From Corylus avellana (taxonomy: Eukaryota; Streptophyta; Magnoliopsida; Fagales; Betulaceae): 64,000 nucleotides of DNA. The translations under genes were made by a program, and so were the position numbers. The number at the start of each line of letters is the position of its first letter. Positions within the stretch are counted from its first letter, which is position 1. Below, piece after piece: positions 35,961-49,250 of the stretch. The stretch is from assembly GCF_901000735.1 (NCBI RefSeq), contig NC_081542.1, positions 46,912,238 through 46,976,237 of the forward strand, written 5' to 3'. The notes under the pieces are model-generated. The model ran no database searches. It was not told where the DNA came from and saw only the letters and a program-made list of their open reading frames with translations.

Positions 35961-36621
35961 AGTTATAAAGCACAAAATCTGGTTGAGCAAGAGTGGGGGT
36001 AAAAGGGTGCATAAAAATAGGATAAAGGAAGAAAATGAAGCTTGCAGAAACCATTGTCATTGTCTGTCTTTAGTCGATCTGTAAAGCGGGAAGATCGTGA
36101 TCAAAGAACTTTTATGGCAAATCGATGTGATCAACTGCTGCACAGGGATAATGGTATTGACCAGAATTTGCAGACTTGTGGAGATTATGTTATCCAAGTA
36201 TAAGATTCTGTGATCTTCGTAATTCCATTTGAAAGGGTCAACCTTCTTCCTATTGGATGAAAAACGCTGTTATAAGGTCATTTTCCTGACAGTGACTTCC
36301 CTCAAATTAAATTTTGAGGGAATATATTGTGCAATTTTGGAACCATTACAAAAAGTACCAACTAGAAATGACGACCCTTTGATCACCAAGGAGTCGAGGA
36401 AGAAAAAAAGATATTAAGAAATATAATTAGGCCCTTTTTTTCTACATTATTTACCAAGGCTTGCCAATCTCTTTTGAAGGTACGAACAGTCAAAATTTCA
36501 TCATTTAAGTCGTTTAAAGTTTCTCCAATCTGTTTTTCGTCTCTTTTTATGTTATTTTATTTTTACACAGATTATAGCATTTGAGTTGCATTAGAGATCA
36601 TGGTCCCAAAGTCAATATTAT
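35961..36621. other. Intergenic, no recognised feature
   Basis: No CRK homology, no convincing ORF and no repeat with definable ends. It ends at the hAT-like terminus at 36622. Confidence 0.45.
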
Positions 36622-37567
36622 TAGGGGTGTCAAGGCGGTTACGGTTAGCAGTTATTGACTGTAACCGCCTTAGCAGTTAGTAGATTTCACTAACTGCAAC
36701 CGCTAATCGGCTAGCGGTTAACGGTTAGTGATTAACCGCCGGTTAGCGGTTAGTAAAATAGATAACCGCCCGCTAACCGCTTTTTCAAAATTGGGCTTTT
36801 TGGGCCTTTTTTTTTTGCTTTCTTTAGGGCTTTTTGGGCATTTTTTTTACTTCTTTTTTTTTTTTTTTTTTTTTTGTATTTTTAGTGTCTTCTTGGGCCC
36901 AATTGCTATAAAATAGCCCATATTGAAAAATCAAAAATATTTTACCCAAAATTTACATTTACTTGTACTTTTAAAAAAAATTTCTTAAATATTAAATCAT
37001 AACCGGTTAACTTTTTTTAAAAAATAAAAAATAAAAAAAATAAAAAAACAACATATAAAAAAATAAAAATAAAAATTCAACACAACATATAAAAAAAAGT
37101 TTAAAATTCAGACAACTGTCACAACAATAATACATTAATACTTAAATTGTGTTTATAAGTAACACATTGGTCATTGTTTAATTCAATGTCAATTACTTAA
37201 TTTGATATTATACCAATCATATCATCATTGTACATTAATAATATGATTCACTTGAAGTCTTGAATAAAGTATTTGAATTGTCATTGAATCATATGATTAA
37301 GTATTGATATTATACATTTATATTATTCATATGCATATGTAGACTTATATAGACTTATAACATATATAGATTTATAAGTTTATAACATCCATTAGAAATA
37401 AGTCTCTAGATATTTAATTGTTGTATTAATATGAATTGGTATACTTATGAGTTATGTCATATTATATATGTATAATTTGTTATTATATAATCAAATGATT
37501 TAATGATCAATTGATCATGTGATATAATCATATAAATTATAGTGATAATATATTAATACTCAAATTG
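36622..37567. mobile_element. hAT-like element, truncated relative of 27917-29620
   Basis: Starts TAGGGGTGTCAAGGCGG with the same GCGGTTAGCGGTTA-type subterminal repeats. From about 37130 to 37567 it tracks the first element's interior closely, after an internal deletion. It stops without a right terminus where the duplicated spacer CTTGATCAAAGTGCC begins, so its 3' end was lost in a rearrangement. Confidence 0.75.
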
Positions 37568-38462
37568 CTTGATCAAAGTGCCATGTACTTCCAAGTCCAC
37601 ATTGACCAAAAGGTTGATTGAGAGATAAATGAATGATAACTGCCAGAGAATGTTATTTCCTGGCTTCAGGCCATGCACATTTATGACATTTAATGTTCTC
37701 GCCAAGCGACGCCAACCAGGGGCTGAGGGAGGGGGGTTCAGAGTGGTCAAATGCCCCCCCTCACCTCCTAAAAATTATCCTTAGTCATGGTAGAATTTGT
37801 CCGAATTTTCTGGTTGCCCACTCTCAGCCGCTCATCATGGGACAAATATTTTCTACGAAGAGAGACATTCACGGCTCACACCATTTTTCTTTTCCTCTCA
37901 TTGTAATTAGGTCAAAGTCACAAACTTTGAAGAAAATGAAAGAAGGTTGAAGGCGATAATGCAAAAACACAACGTTCCAAGACTTAAACAATTCAAAACG
38001 AGTCGTTTCATTAATGTTTCAAAACTTTCGTTAAGCTTAACACCATTTGTTGATCAGTTAAAAAAATGCACAGACTTAACGCACGTCCATACCTTTTGTT
38101 GAGAGGCTTAAACACACGTACCAACTTATTCTTTTTGTTTTTTCTGATTCTAAGCTAACGGTGACTTGCAATTTGTCAGATTGAGTATATATTGATTTCA
38201 GAAAAAAAAAATAATAATAAATAAATTAAGACAATATTTTTCGTTAGATGTGCAGGTGTTTGTTTCATTGATGCTATTATGCAAACTTTATGCAAATACG
38301 ACCTACGTACCTATCAATTAAATGAAACGTAAAGATAAATATGGTATTCCTTATTTTGTGTTATTTCTAATAACAATTAACACGCTGTTGATGAAGTTTT
38401 TCGGAATTTACATACAAACATGTTTATTAATTATTATAGCCCCCTTTACCCCCCAAAAAAAA
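37568..38462. repeat. Spacer segment S1, one of three copies
   Basis: Matches 47424-48190 and 55828-56770. It includes the hAT-like left terminus CAGGGGCTGAGGGAGGGG at 37717. No gene; the region between copies is AT-rich. Confidence 0.65.
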
Positions 38463-38530
38463 CTACCTAGGAGATAACGGTGATAACCTAGCAATTGAAG
38501 CCTTGTAATTAGTTACCCCGCAATTAATGG
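38463..38530 (-). pseudogene. Tiny relic of a CRK last exon
   Basis: The reverse strand reads INCGVTNYKASIARLSPLSPR and stop, like INCGG.TNYEVSISELYPR at the C-terminus of C, E, L1 and L2, with a small insertion. The rest of the gene is gone. Confidence 0.6.
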
Positions 38531-40504
38531 ATTAGAATTTTCTAGAATTCTTTCGCTTGACCGTCCATTATATCTTAAGGGTTCAAAATCAAATGCTCTT
38601 CAATTTTTAAAATTTAAAAAATCAAAATGTGTTTTTGACTTTAAGAAGGAAATGAAGATGAGTTTTTTGGAATGGGGCGATTCGGTCCACACGTTACAAG
38701 AAAAAATCTTCACGTTTACATGGAAAATTCAATGCGCGTGGACCGCCAGGAAGCAACCTTTTGGTTTCGTGGGTTTTTGTTTATCACTTCTCTCTCAATC
38801 AACCTTTCCTTTTATCTCAAGAGAGTCATGCATTAACCAAAGAGGCAAAGAATGTGAAACCGCTTGGTCAATTTGGACGTGGAAGTATTCAGCTTCGATG
38901 AAATTAACTATTAAGCACACTACTATGAGAAATGTTGAGATAACAAATTCATCATTAAATCTATGAAACTTATATATATATCCAATTTAGTATTTATATT
39001 ATATTAATTAGAGCATTTCCAGCTATTTTCCTTTTTTTTTTTAAAAAAAAAAAAAGAAAAATTAGGAAATAAAACTATTTTTTGTTCCATATCCAAATAC
39101 AATCTACAATATCTTCCATTATCTTTTTTATATATCAATTAAATATTGATTTTTTACAAAATATAAGTTCCTACTTACCCTCAACATTTTTACAAAATTT
39201 TAACGCAATCTCCAATAAATAACAAAGAGATGATAAGCTCTTTTAGTTTCCTACACATTTATTAGAACGGTAGCATTTCCAATGTTTAGAAAACTGACAT
39301 AAGTGATTTTTTGTATTATTATTATTATTATTATACATTTTCCCTATATGTAGTAGGGAAGGAAATGAAATGAGTTATAGGAAAGCTGCTGGGATTGCTT
39401 TTAGATTTTTTTTTTTTTCTTAGTCCTCCAAGGTAAAATTCCTGTACATTTTTTTTTAAGGGAAATTTTCAAGCTTTCATTAACTCAATTTTTTTTTAAT
39501 TATTATTTTTTTTTAGAGAAACTCCTGTACTAATGTTGTGCCACATCATTTTGTAGAAGCTTTTTTTTTTTTTTAGAACTTTTTGTAAGCCCATCATTTC
39601 TCTTTTACTATTAGTTGAAATTGTTATTGTGGTCTTTCATTTGATGAAGTTCTTGTTATTTACTTCTTAAGTTTGGTTTTTGATGGTATTTGGATACCAA
39701 TTTACATCGACATTGGAATTGTGTTGATGAATTTTTAGTTCTTCTGATTGTATTGTTTCAATTTTCGAATTATTGTAGTGACAGTTATCATGCCTTTGGG
39801 ATTTGGAACGTGACAAACCATCTCAAAAAGGAGAAATGTTGATCATATTTCCAGTAATTAACCAACCAATTCCATATGTATGCAGCATACATAAAGGAAA
39901 CCTGATGATAAAGTTCATTCGGTTAAGTGAGCTTGAGCAAAGATGATGAGGAGCTCTAGTACTATTCAAATTGTCCTTAGCATTTAGGCCTAAAAAGAAC
40001 CTATAAAAACAAAAACAAAAAAAGTCATTTTCATACAAAACCCAACATCATATGAAAAAGAATGCAGACAGCCTAAAATTAATGAAAAGTATAATGGGAG
40101 TTTATGATGTGTCTTGTAATTTGCATGATTATAGGAGGACGGAAATAGTTAGAAACTTATTCTTGCTCTAATAAACACGTACAGGTCATATTCCGTGACA
40201 ATATATATCAGAAATCATGCATTATATCTAGACTACAATTCCCAGAACAAAACCCAAGCCTCTGAGGGTTTTTGGCCGCCTATAATTGGTTCACTTAGGA
40301 CTTTCAGTCGATCGGTTGAGGGGTTGTCCTAAAGATACTTTCAACTTGAGGTCAATGAGGTGTCAACCAACCAAACTAATAATTCGGTAGAAACATTGCC
40401 AATGAGGAGTTAGATTAAGGTAGTTGATCTTGGGGCATCAGATGTTCAAGGGAAGTGAAATTTACATACAAACATGGGTATTATAGCCCCCCTTCCACAA
40501 AACA
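38531..40504. other. 3' flank of CRK-L1, copy of about 49540-51320
   Basis: AT-rich with several poly-T runs and short ATT repeats (39318-39332). It aligns along most of its length with the L2 flank. I see no gene. Confidence 0.55.
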
Positions 40505-41286
40505 CTACCTAGGATATAACTCACTGATTGAAACTTCACAATTAGTAATTCCTCCGCAATTGATGTCCAATACTTGCAGTGATGTGGCCGACTGAACATT
40601 GCTCTGCATAAAGCTTGCAGGTTGTGTAGGTACAGGGAGAACCACAGAATCGCTATTAAGCATGAGAACAATTGAAGTCATTTCTGGTCTGTCAGCTACA
40701 TTTTGTTGAACGCATAGCAAACCAATGTGAATACATCTCATCATTTCAGTTATTGGACCACTCTTCATTAGTGTGGGATCTATGAGATTCGAAGTTGTCC
40801 CTTCCCTCCAATTTCTCCATGCCTACATAAATATATCAATGCGTCACATCCATGTTAAACAAAAGGCTGTATATTAATTTTCAACTTCTTTTTTAATAAA
40901 AAGTCAGGAATGTCGTACTAATTGATATACATACATAGCTAAGAAGGTATTCCATATTCTCTACATCACGAAAATTAGTAATTTTCTGACCACTTATAAT
41001 CTCCAGAATTAGGATACTAAAACTGAAGACATCTGATTTTGTCGATAATTGTTCAAACATTGCATATTCTGGAGCCATATATCCGCTGCATATCAATATC
41101 AATAAACTTTGCTTCAGTTTGAATGCATGGTAACATAGTTGTTAATGATTATGTTAAAACCATTTAATTTCAATATTTTCTATGGCTATCTTGGCATGTT
41201 AATCCAATGCAAATGACCTATTTATATCAATTATACAGGCATGCATAGTTGTAGACATTATCTCTAACTTGTTTTGATACTTACTA

Positions 41287-41538
<252 letters not shown>

Positions 41539-41901
41539 TCATATTTTTTAGTCAAATATTTAAAATTTGCTCATTTTTGGTACCTAAGTGAAAGTATTTC
41601 AATCACAATGTATGAGTAGAAATTGAGTGGTACCAAATATATAGTAATCAAGGCTTGTTTTAGGCACAAACTCATAGATAAGAAGTCTTTCATTTCCTTC
41701 CAAGCAGAATCCAAGAAGCCTAACTAAATTTCGGTGTTGGAGCTTGGCCACTAGTAGGACCTCATTCTTAAATTCCACATCCCCTTGTCCAGAGTTCCTT
41801 GATAATCTCTTCACAGCGATTTCTTGTCCGTTTGAAAGCCTACCCTGAATATATGTGAGATTATAAGTAAAACATTGGAAGTAAACTTCAATTAATTACA
41901 A

Positions 41902-42171
41902 GGGAAAATTACACTTTATTACCCCCAAGTTTGGGGCGATTTTCAATTCGACCTCCAATGTTTCAATTTTTGCAATGCACCCTCCCAAAACTTGCAATTT
42001 TTTTTTTCAATTCGACTAATGTTATCCCAAAATTCTCATATTGCCCCTAATTTTTTTTTGTTAAAAAAAAAAAAAATTCAAGTTTTGGGGGGTGCATTGC
42101 AAAAATTAAAATATTAGAGGTCGAATTGAAAATCGCCCCAAACTTTAGAGGGGGTAAAGTGTACTTTTTCC
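41902..42171. mobile_element. Mutator-type MITE, 270 bp, in an L1 intron
   Basis: Long inverted arms: the left begins GGGAAAATTACACTTTATTA; the right ends AAAGTGTACTTTTTCC. Most of both arms (about 95 bp each) can pair. Flanks carry a 9-bp duplication, TAATTACAA (41893-41901) and TAATTTCAA (42172-42180), 8 of 9 matching. L2 has the empty site in the same intron, near 52709-52717. Confidence 0.85.
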
Positions 42172-42945
42172 TAATTTCAAATATTGGTTGGATACATTTT
42201 GAAAGACAATTGATGATCCTTTTTTTTTTCTTACCCTGTAAACTGCTCCAAATCCACCTTTCCCAAGTTTGTTTGCGTCAGAAAAGTTGTTTGTGGCAGC
42301 TCTAATAGTGCCGAAATCAAATTGCACAGATTCGACACTTGTTATTTCATCCGCAGCTTCAGAGAAGAGGATCAAGTTAATACATATTCAAATGGTTGAA
42401 GTGTATTGTTTTAAGAAAGTGAAGCAGAGGAGCTTGACATGGGTTAGTGATTACGTATCAAGATCCCATTTTAGAGAGAGATTTGCAATTATTAGCCTAG
42501 AATTAACTCTGAAAGAGTTTTTTGGTTTACTCCATGTGAAACCATACAACACTTGAACTAATTTTAACTTACTCTCAAAACTATCCTTTGGCTTCCTCAT
42601 TCTTAAAATGACGAAAATACTGACAGCAAATAGCATCACAATAACAGTCGGAACAACGATGATGATAGCAGTTCGAGTGTTTCTCTCCTTTCCTGTGAAA
42701 ATCAAAAGGCATGTCAACTACTGCTGAACCTGATTTAGTAATTTGGGTTCACCCGCTGTAGTAACAGTCAATTGTCCTCGCTGACACACAAATCACAACA
42801 TACCGATTACCACCTCATAATCAATATTAAATAAATCCAAAAAAAAAAAACAAAGTTCATATCAAAATGACAATGCGTAAAACAAGCGGTTGACAATGCA
42901 TATCATAGCTTTCCAGGGAAGTGGGGTATATGAGGATTACCGTAC

Positions 42946-42996
42946 CATTTATTGGCAGATGAGAGACTGGTGGCAAAGGCGGCGACCATGGAGCAG
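42946..42996 (-). other. Possible 51-nt cassette exon in CRK-L1 intron 1
   Basis: Bounded by a CTTACAG acceptor and a GTACGG donor, 51 nt, phase-preserving. It encodes a Pro-rich piece (APWSPPLPPVSHLPIN) that resembles the end of exon 1. The same cassette is in L2. Confidence 0.45.
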
Positions 42997-43991
42997 CTGT
43001 AAGGTCAAAGAAAACATGCTAAGAACTAGAACACAGCAACAGCATTAATTTGTGGAATTCAAAATACCTGCCGATCGAAAGAAATCCTTTTAATTTGATT
43101 ACTACCTGTTGTTCTTTAAAATTTCTGTCACTTGGCACTATTTTCCGATCTGAAGGAAATATTTGGCAAGCTATATATCAGAATTAGCGTACCTTGTATC
43201 GGCGGCGGAGAGAGTAATGGCAATCGCGACGACCGTGGAGCAGCAGTGAGGTCAAAGAAAGGGTAGCTCTCGTACCTAAAATTACAGCTGGGTTTATAAT
43301 ATCTCGCACTGTCCTTCCCAAGACAACAGAGTGGTATTTGTACAGAAATCATCTGTAAACAGTTACTGCATTCTTGCTCGGACAAATCAGGAGTACATTG
43401 TACAAGCACATATATTTGGCTAAAGTCCGGAGCGACTGAGCTTCCCGTCGCAAACTTGAAAGAACCACCAGATGCAGCTTCACTTATCATGGAATCTAAC
43501 TGGGTCTTGAGCGCCTCGCCGTACCCATTTATGTCCGATACGTTCTTTAAGTTCCAATCCATAAAATTGGGATTTTCTGTCTCGATGCCAAACATGGAGG
43601 TGTTTGAGAAGCGCAAGGAGCAATTGTCATACCATCCTATTGCCTCCTTCTGATTGGGACAAAGCTCTTTGAGAGCAACCGTAGAGTCATTGAGGCAACT
43701 ACGACAAACATCTTTCTTAAGATCTCCTCGGCAAAGTCCAATTGCATAAACTTTGTCAGGTTCTTGGCCGCCAGAGGAAATACTGTAAAACCCTTAGTCA
43801 ATATCGGTGTTGGAGGTGATGGAGGAGAGGGCGTGGTTGAGGTTCGCCTCGTAGGTACTTTTTTTGGTATAATTACCTACAGCGTTTGAACAGACATGGT
43901 CTATAAAGCGTGGCAGGGTAGAGGCTACAGTAACTAATAATATGAAAATTGGAGACAGGAAAAGAAGTAATCTTGAAAAACCCATGGCCAT

Positions 43992-45385
43992 GACTGTGTC
44001 TGTAACATGCACAGATTTATGGCAAACAGAAATGGTTTGGCAGAAATCATGTTGGTACAATGTTGAATGCATTGGAAGATGCAAACAAGGGGTCTGCTTG
44101 ACGACGAAGTCAGTCAAGCCACTTCAAAAGGGTATCAAGGGAAAAGCAAAATAGTGATGGTACTTGTGCAGGGGAGAAAATATCTCTTAGTAGCTAGGTC
44201 CTATTTTTTGTTTTGTTTTGATTTTTGATTTTTAATTTTTTTTTTAATTTTTATGATTATTTATAATATCTCCTAATGGGTCCCATTTATAATTGTATAG
44301 GCAGAGAAAATATCTCTTAGCAGGTCTCATTTTTTGTTTTTTGTTTTTATGATTATTTATAATATCTCCTAATGAGTCCCATTAATTTATAATTGTGTAG
44401 CTGAGAAAATATCAGCATCATTAGTAACTGTTTCAATACAAAAATTTCTTTTTTATTTTGTTTTGCAGTTAGAGAATAAATTATCAAAGTCTAAGCAATA
44501 TAAAATGAGCTTCTACTATTTGACGTAGTTCGAGCTCCTCAACCTGACCTGTTTCAATTAAATATTTCATAAACGAAAACAGGATATTTGATTTATGTTT
44601 AGCACATAATTAATTATGTGAGTTACTACCGCAAACATGATGGGAAAAATTTCAATTCATTCAAAGTACATGCATGTGAATTAATTAAAAAATAAAAAAT
44701 TTACAGTCAAATAGTTGTAGCAGCATACAAGCTGAGACAACGGTCTACAAACTTAACCGAGAGTAACAGATGCAACTCTTTATAGTTAAATATAGTTATA
44801 TGTTTTTTTTTTCCCTCTAGCTAGTAGACACTTCAAAATACTAAAACAAATTTTCCTTTTATTTTCTCTTACGTTTTAACTCCTTAACACAGTATCCTGA
44901 ATATGTACGTTGTAGGGACATTTTAAGTAATAAAATATTATTGAAAAATGAAAAGATACACAAAAATGTTCCCATCTCTTCATGCATAGTAGAGTGATTA
45001 ATTTCTTCAAAACGCCGTGTACTTTCCAAGTCCACATTGACCAAAAGATTGATTGGGAGATAAATGAATGGTAACGAAGAAACAACGAAACCGAAAGGTT
45101 ATTTCCTGGCCACGGGCCATGCACATTATGAATTTTCAAGACTCTGAATTTTCAAACAAGGAGGCTTTAGGTGCTTGGAATTGGAAACTAGTAATGTACA
45201 GATTATCAGCACTGAAGTCAAGTCTTCCTTATCATGTAATTATTATGAAAATGTGATTCATAGTGACCAAAGCAACGTAATGCAATACCGCAAAGCTTTT
45301 TTTTTTTTTTTTTTTTGATGAATAACAGATTAACAGTACAGAAAAGCTTGCACAGTTGCAAAGAGGAAGAAATTGGTTCATCAAT
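43992..45385. promoter_or_regulatory. Divergent intergenic region between CRK-L1 and gene K
   Basis: The 1.4 kb between two head-to-head genes. It contains a W-box core TTGACC at 45037-45042. It also holds a segment GGGACATTTTAAGTAATAA (about 44917) found four times in the window (47330, 55730, 57738). A poly-T run at 45298-45316 precedes gene K. No ORF of note. Regulation is inference only. Confidence 0.45.
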
Positions 45386-47042
45386 ATGCGTTCGTTCAAT
45401 CCCTTTCCTCTTCCCATAGTTTTCCTTTCCATGCTTAGCTTAAGCTTCCTCAGCTTGACCACTCATATTGCAGCTCAGACTTACCTCTACCACATCTGTG
45501 CAAACACTACTTTCCCCGACAATGGCAGTCACCTATCCAGTCTCAGGTCCCTCCTCTTTTCCCTCTCCTCCTACGCCACCCGCAGTATCAAATTCTACAG
45601 TCTCAGCTCCCCCGCCTTGTCTATCTCTTCCAATAACGCTTCCAGCAAAATTCAAATCACCAGCCATAATATCTCCTTCTCCATCCCCATCCACACCATC
45701 TTCCTCTGCCGTGGTGATGTCAGTACCAAAGTCTGCGGAAAGTGCGTGGGCAACGCAACCCAACAGCTCGTCAATAAATGTTCCAGGGAACGGGCTGCTG
45801 TCATTTGGTACGACGAGTGCATGGTACGCTACTCCAACGAGTCTATCTTCTCCACCGTGGCCGTAAGGCCTGGAGTTTTCTTGTTGAACACACAGAACAT
45901 CACCGAGCAGGACCGGTTTAACAGGCTATTGAACATCACGATGACCCAACTGGCAAGTCAAGTCTCGAACTTCCCAACCGGTGCTTCGAAGTTTGGGACT
46001 AAGGAAGTGAATTTTTCCCAGTTCCAAAATCTGTACAACCTTGTGCAGTGCACGCCGGACCTGTCCAACGCCGACTGCAATAGTTGTCTTCAGGCAGCTA
46101 TAAGCCATCTCCCTATATGTTGTGATGGAAAGCAAGGCGGAAGAGTTTATTTCCCTAGTTGTAATGTTAGGTACGAGTTGTACCAATTCTACGATGAAGC
46201 TATAGCGCCCGCGCCTACACCAGGGATTGCACCTCCACCTCCAGGCTCCGTAACTGGACCAAAAGGTAAAATGGCTTACCCGGCCATCTCACCTCACTCC
46301 TTTACGTTTTTTTTAGGCTAAATTACATTTTGCCTATAGGCCCTAAACTGTTTATAAATTTTCCCCTAAATTTTCAATTGTATGATTTCCTCTTTAATTC
46401 GAAATATTTATTTTATTGCCCCTTCCTGTGAGAATCAGAATAAATTTGGATGAAAAACAACTAAAAACTTGTACTACGTTCCATCACAATAAGGCACTAC
46501 TTTCAGTGGAAAACAACTCAATATGGCATATTGACCTGTTTGTGTTTTATGTGTGCTGCACTTTTGTCTAGTTTTACATACTTTTTTGTTATGTTAGGAT
46601 AAATATTTGATTTTTTTTTTTTTTGACATGTCCGTATAAGAAGGGGGAGGGGAATTCGAACTAGTGATCTCCCCTTCATTAGATGTGGTTCCACCCGATT
46701 AAGCTACCTCTTGAGGCGTAAATATTTGAATTAAGGAGAAGGGGAGAATAGAATAAATATTTGAATTAAGAAAGCGATTACAAATTGAGTTATTTACCTT
46801 TGATTCTATGTCAACATTTATGGCATGCCTAATATTTAGGAAGCTTCATTAAATTACAGCTATACCAATGTATGAAACTCGAATTATTAGATTAATTATG
46901 CAGAAAATCACTTTTGTTACTGTTCAACATCTAAGTCAGCCTTGATATTATTTGTTCAGGTAAAAGCAAAATCTTAACGGTAACGATAGTCGCCATTGTT
47001 GCTCCAATCGCTGCGTCTGTGGTGCCATTCCTTCTGGGCTAA
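45386..47042 (+). CDS. Gene K: kinase-less DUF26 membrane protein
   Basis: Two exons, 45386-46265 and 46960-47042; 963 nt, 320 residues, same plan as genes I and M. Signal peptide, DUF26-1 with CRGDVSTKVCGKC, DUF26-2 with CTPDLSNADCNSC, a short Pro hinge (two residues shorter than I and M), then the exon-2 hydrophobic end with stop directly after VVPFLLG. All motif cysteines are kept. Many NxS/T sequons suggest heavy glycosylation. Such ectodomains are related to ginkbilobin-type lectins and to CRK receptors; without a kinase it cannot signal alone. It faces CRK-L1 head-to-head. Its intron holds a SINE in the opposite orientation to that in I and M. The downstream kinase relic seen after I and M is missing here. 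Confidence 0.85.
46611..46718 (-). mobile_element. tRNA-derived SINE in the gene K intron, minus strand
   Basis: Read on the minus strand it has A-box TAGCTTAATCGGGTGG, B-box AGTTCGAATTCC and a poly-A tail (the poly-T at 46611-46624). It is flanked by an 11-bp duplication TAAATATTTGA (46600-46610 and 46719-46729). Confidence 0.85.
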
Positions 47043-47585
47043 TGCATGCATGTCTCCCTAATTGGTTTAGTGGAACTAATACATCAAACTTGTTTAGAGT
47101 GCTAATTATAAATCTCCCCGTGATACTTAGGAGAAGTAACGAACAATTTATGAATTAAGATTTTATTCATCAATATTAGTGCAAATTGAGTAAATGTCAC
47201 GTAGAAAAGCCCAACGAGTTCAATGGTGCCTTATTGTATTTTGATTCAAGTCTAAAATAAGCCTGTAAAGGTCTTTATTTGGTAAAGCCAAGTTAGAAGA
47301 TGGGCCGAGACCAATGTTACTTGTAGGGACATTTTAAGTAATAAGATATTATTGAAAAATGAAAAGATACACAAAAATGTTCCCATCTCTTTATGCATCA
47401 CATATTGTAGCGTGATTAATTTCTTGATCAAAGCGCCGTGTACTTCCAAGTCCACATTTACCAAAAGGTTGATTGAGAGATAAATGAATGATAACGGCCA
47501 GAGAAACCACGAAACCGAAATGTTATTTCCTGGCTACGGGCCATGCACATTATGAAATTTAATGTTCTCGCCAAGCGACGCCAAC
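47043..47585. other. 3' flank of gene K fused to spacer S2
   Basis: Matches the gene I and M flanks up to about 47325, then jumps into the repeated spacer. The junction removes the CRK relic found downstream of I and M. Confidence 0.6.
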
Positions 47586-48905
47586 CAGGGGCGGAGGGAG
47601 GGGGGTTCTGCGGGATCAAATGCCCCCCTCTCCTCCTAAAAATTATCCTTAGCCATGGTAGAATTTGTCCGAATTTTCTAGTTGCCCACTCTCAGCCGCT
47701 CATCATGGGGTAAATATTTTCCACGAAGAGAGACATTCACGACTCACACCATTTTTCTTTTCCTCTCACTGTAATTAGGTCAAAGTCACGAACTTCGAAG
47801 AAGATGAAGAAGGTTGAAAGCGATAACACAAAAACGCAACGTTCCAAGACTTAAACGATTCAAAACGAGTCGTTTCATTAATGTTTCAAAACTTTCGTTA
47901 AGCTTAACACCGTTCGTTGATCGGTTAAAAAAAAACAGACTTAATGCACGTCCATACCTTTTGTTGAGAGGCTTAAACGCACGAACCAACTTATTCCTTT
48001 TGTTTTTTCTGATTCTAAGCTAACGGTAACTTGCAATTTGTCAGATTGAGTATATTGATTTCAGAAAAATAATAATAATAATAATAAATTAAGACAATAT
48101 TTTTCGTTAGATGCGCAGGTGTTTGTTTCATTGATGCTATTATGCAAACTTTATGCAAATACGACCTACATTTTGATGATGTACCTAATTAATTTGATGC
48201 TTAGTTCTAATTTTTTTTTTTCTTTTTATTTGATATAATTTTAACCTAAGATTTATTGGGACTCCACACAACCCTATCCTCTTTCAATTATTATTTGTTT
48301 TAAATTTCAAACCATATAAATTTTACATTGTTTACCAATTGGGAGGGGTGGTCTATCACCTCTTGAGTTAAACTTTCGTTAGGTCACTCTTTAGATAATA
48401 AGAAGTCATTTAACAATTCGACAATTTGCGATTTTGTATTTTTTATTACATAATTTCTTCTTACTTCAATCCTTCAACAATTCAAATTAATTGTTAGCTT
48501 TTTTATTTGGAGAGCGTAAGAGGTATGTAATCAAACTTTTGCGTTAATAAGCATTTATATTTCGATTAATCTTTTAAATTAATTGATTATGAATTTATAT
48601 AGTTTTTGTTACATATTTTAATTATATGAAATATGTAATTGTAGTTATCGGGCATGAAGAAAAATAATGATTATGTTGAGCTCTAATCAAATTCTAAATT
48701 AACGTGATAAGCGTGACAAAATAAATTGTAAGTTATATTTATATATTTTAAACAATAATTAAATTTTGTTGAATTATTTATTTATTTTATTAATTATATT
48801 CTTTAATATCTTAATCAAATTTTGTTCAACTTTAATTTTTTTTATGGTAAAAAAAATAAAATAAAAAATTGACCCCTCTGAGTCAAAATTCTCGCTTCGC
48901 CACTG
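47586..48905. mobile_element. Probable hAT-like element with CAGGGGCGG / CAGTGGCGA ends
   Basis: The left end is CAGGGGCGGAGGGAGGGGGG at 47586. The right end, near 48905, reads CTTCGCCACTG, whose complement CAGTGGCGAAG matches the left terminus. Both ends also share a GAGGGGTC motif just inside. The left flank ACGCCAAC is not repeated on the right (CATGCTTG), so one side was rearranged. The same left end occurs at 37717 and 55991, and an uninterrupted site is at about 58170-58185. No transposase frame. Confidence 0.5.
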
Positions 48906-49250
48906 CATGCTTGTCCGTAAAATGAATAGATTTAAGACTATAGGCTTTATGGAATATGTTCAAAAATATAGGAAGATTCTTCAGGAATAAATTAAAGCGA
49001 GTCCAAGTGACTTCTAGAGGATGGAAAAATATGGAGGAAAAGTCAGATAAGAACGTTTGAAAGTATGGTAATCAAATAAGATGGAGAGAGAAGTGGCTGA
49101 GGACAAACCACGAAACCATTAGAGATAATGATAACCAGAAGTAGTGGTTAAAACTCAGGACAAATTCTAATGTTATTATTCAATTATGATAACTTACTGT
49201 AATACCCAATCATATCTCACCTAATAAAAATTTAGGTTAAAGTCCATGTA
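48906..49250. other. Relic of the CRK-E upstream flank; TRIM empty site
   Basis: Aligns with 27521-27644 followed directly by 29698-30060, without the TRIM and hAT insertions. The junction is at about 48980. Confidence 0.75.

Noticed and set aside
45533..45763. Gly/Asp-rich ORF antisense to gene K (also in I and M)
   Set aside because: It is the mirror of Ser/Pro-rich DUF26 coding sequence and follows its conservation; no independent evidence.
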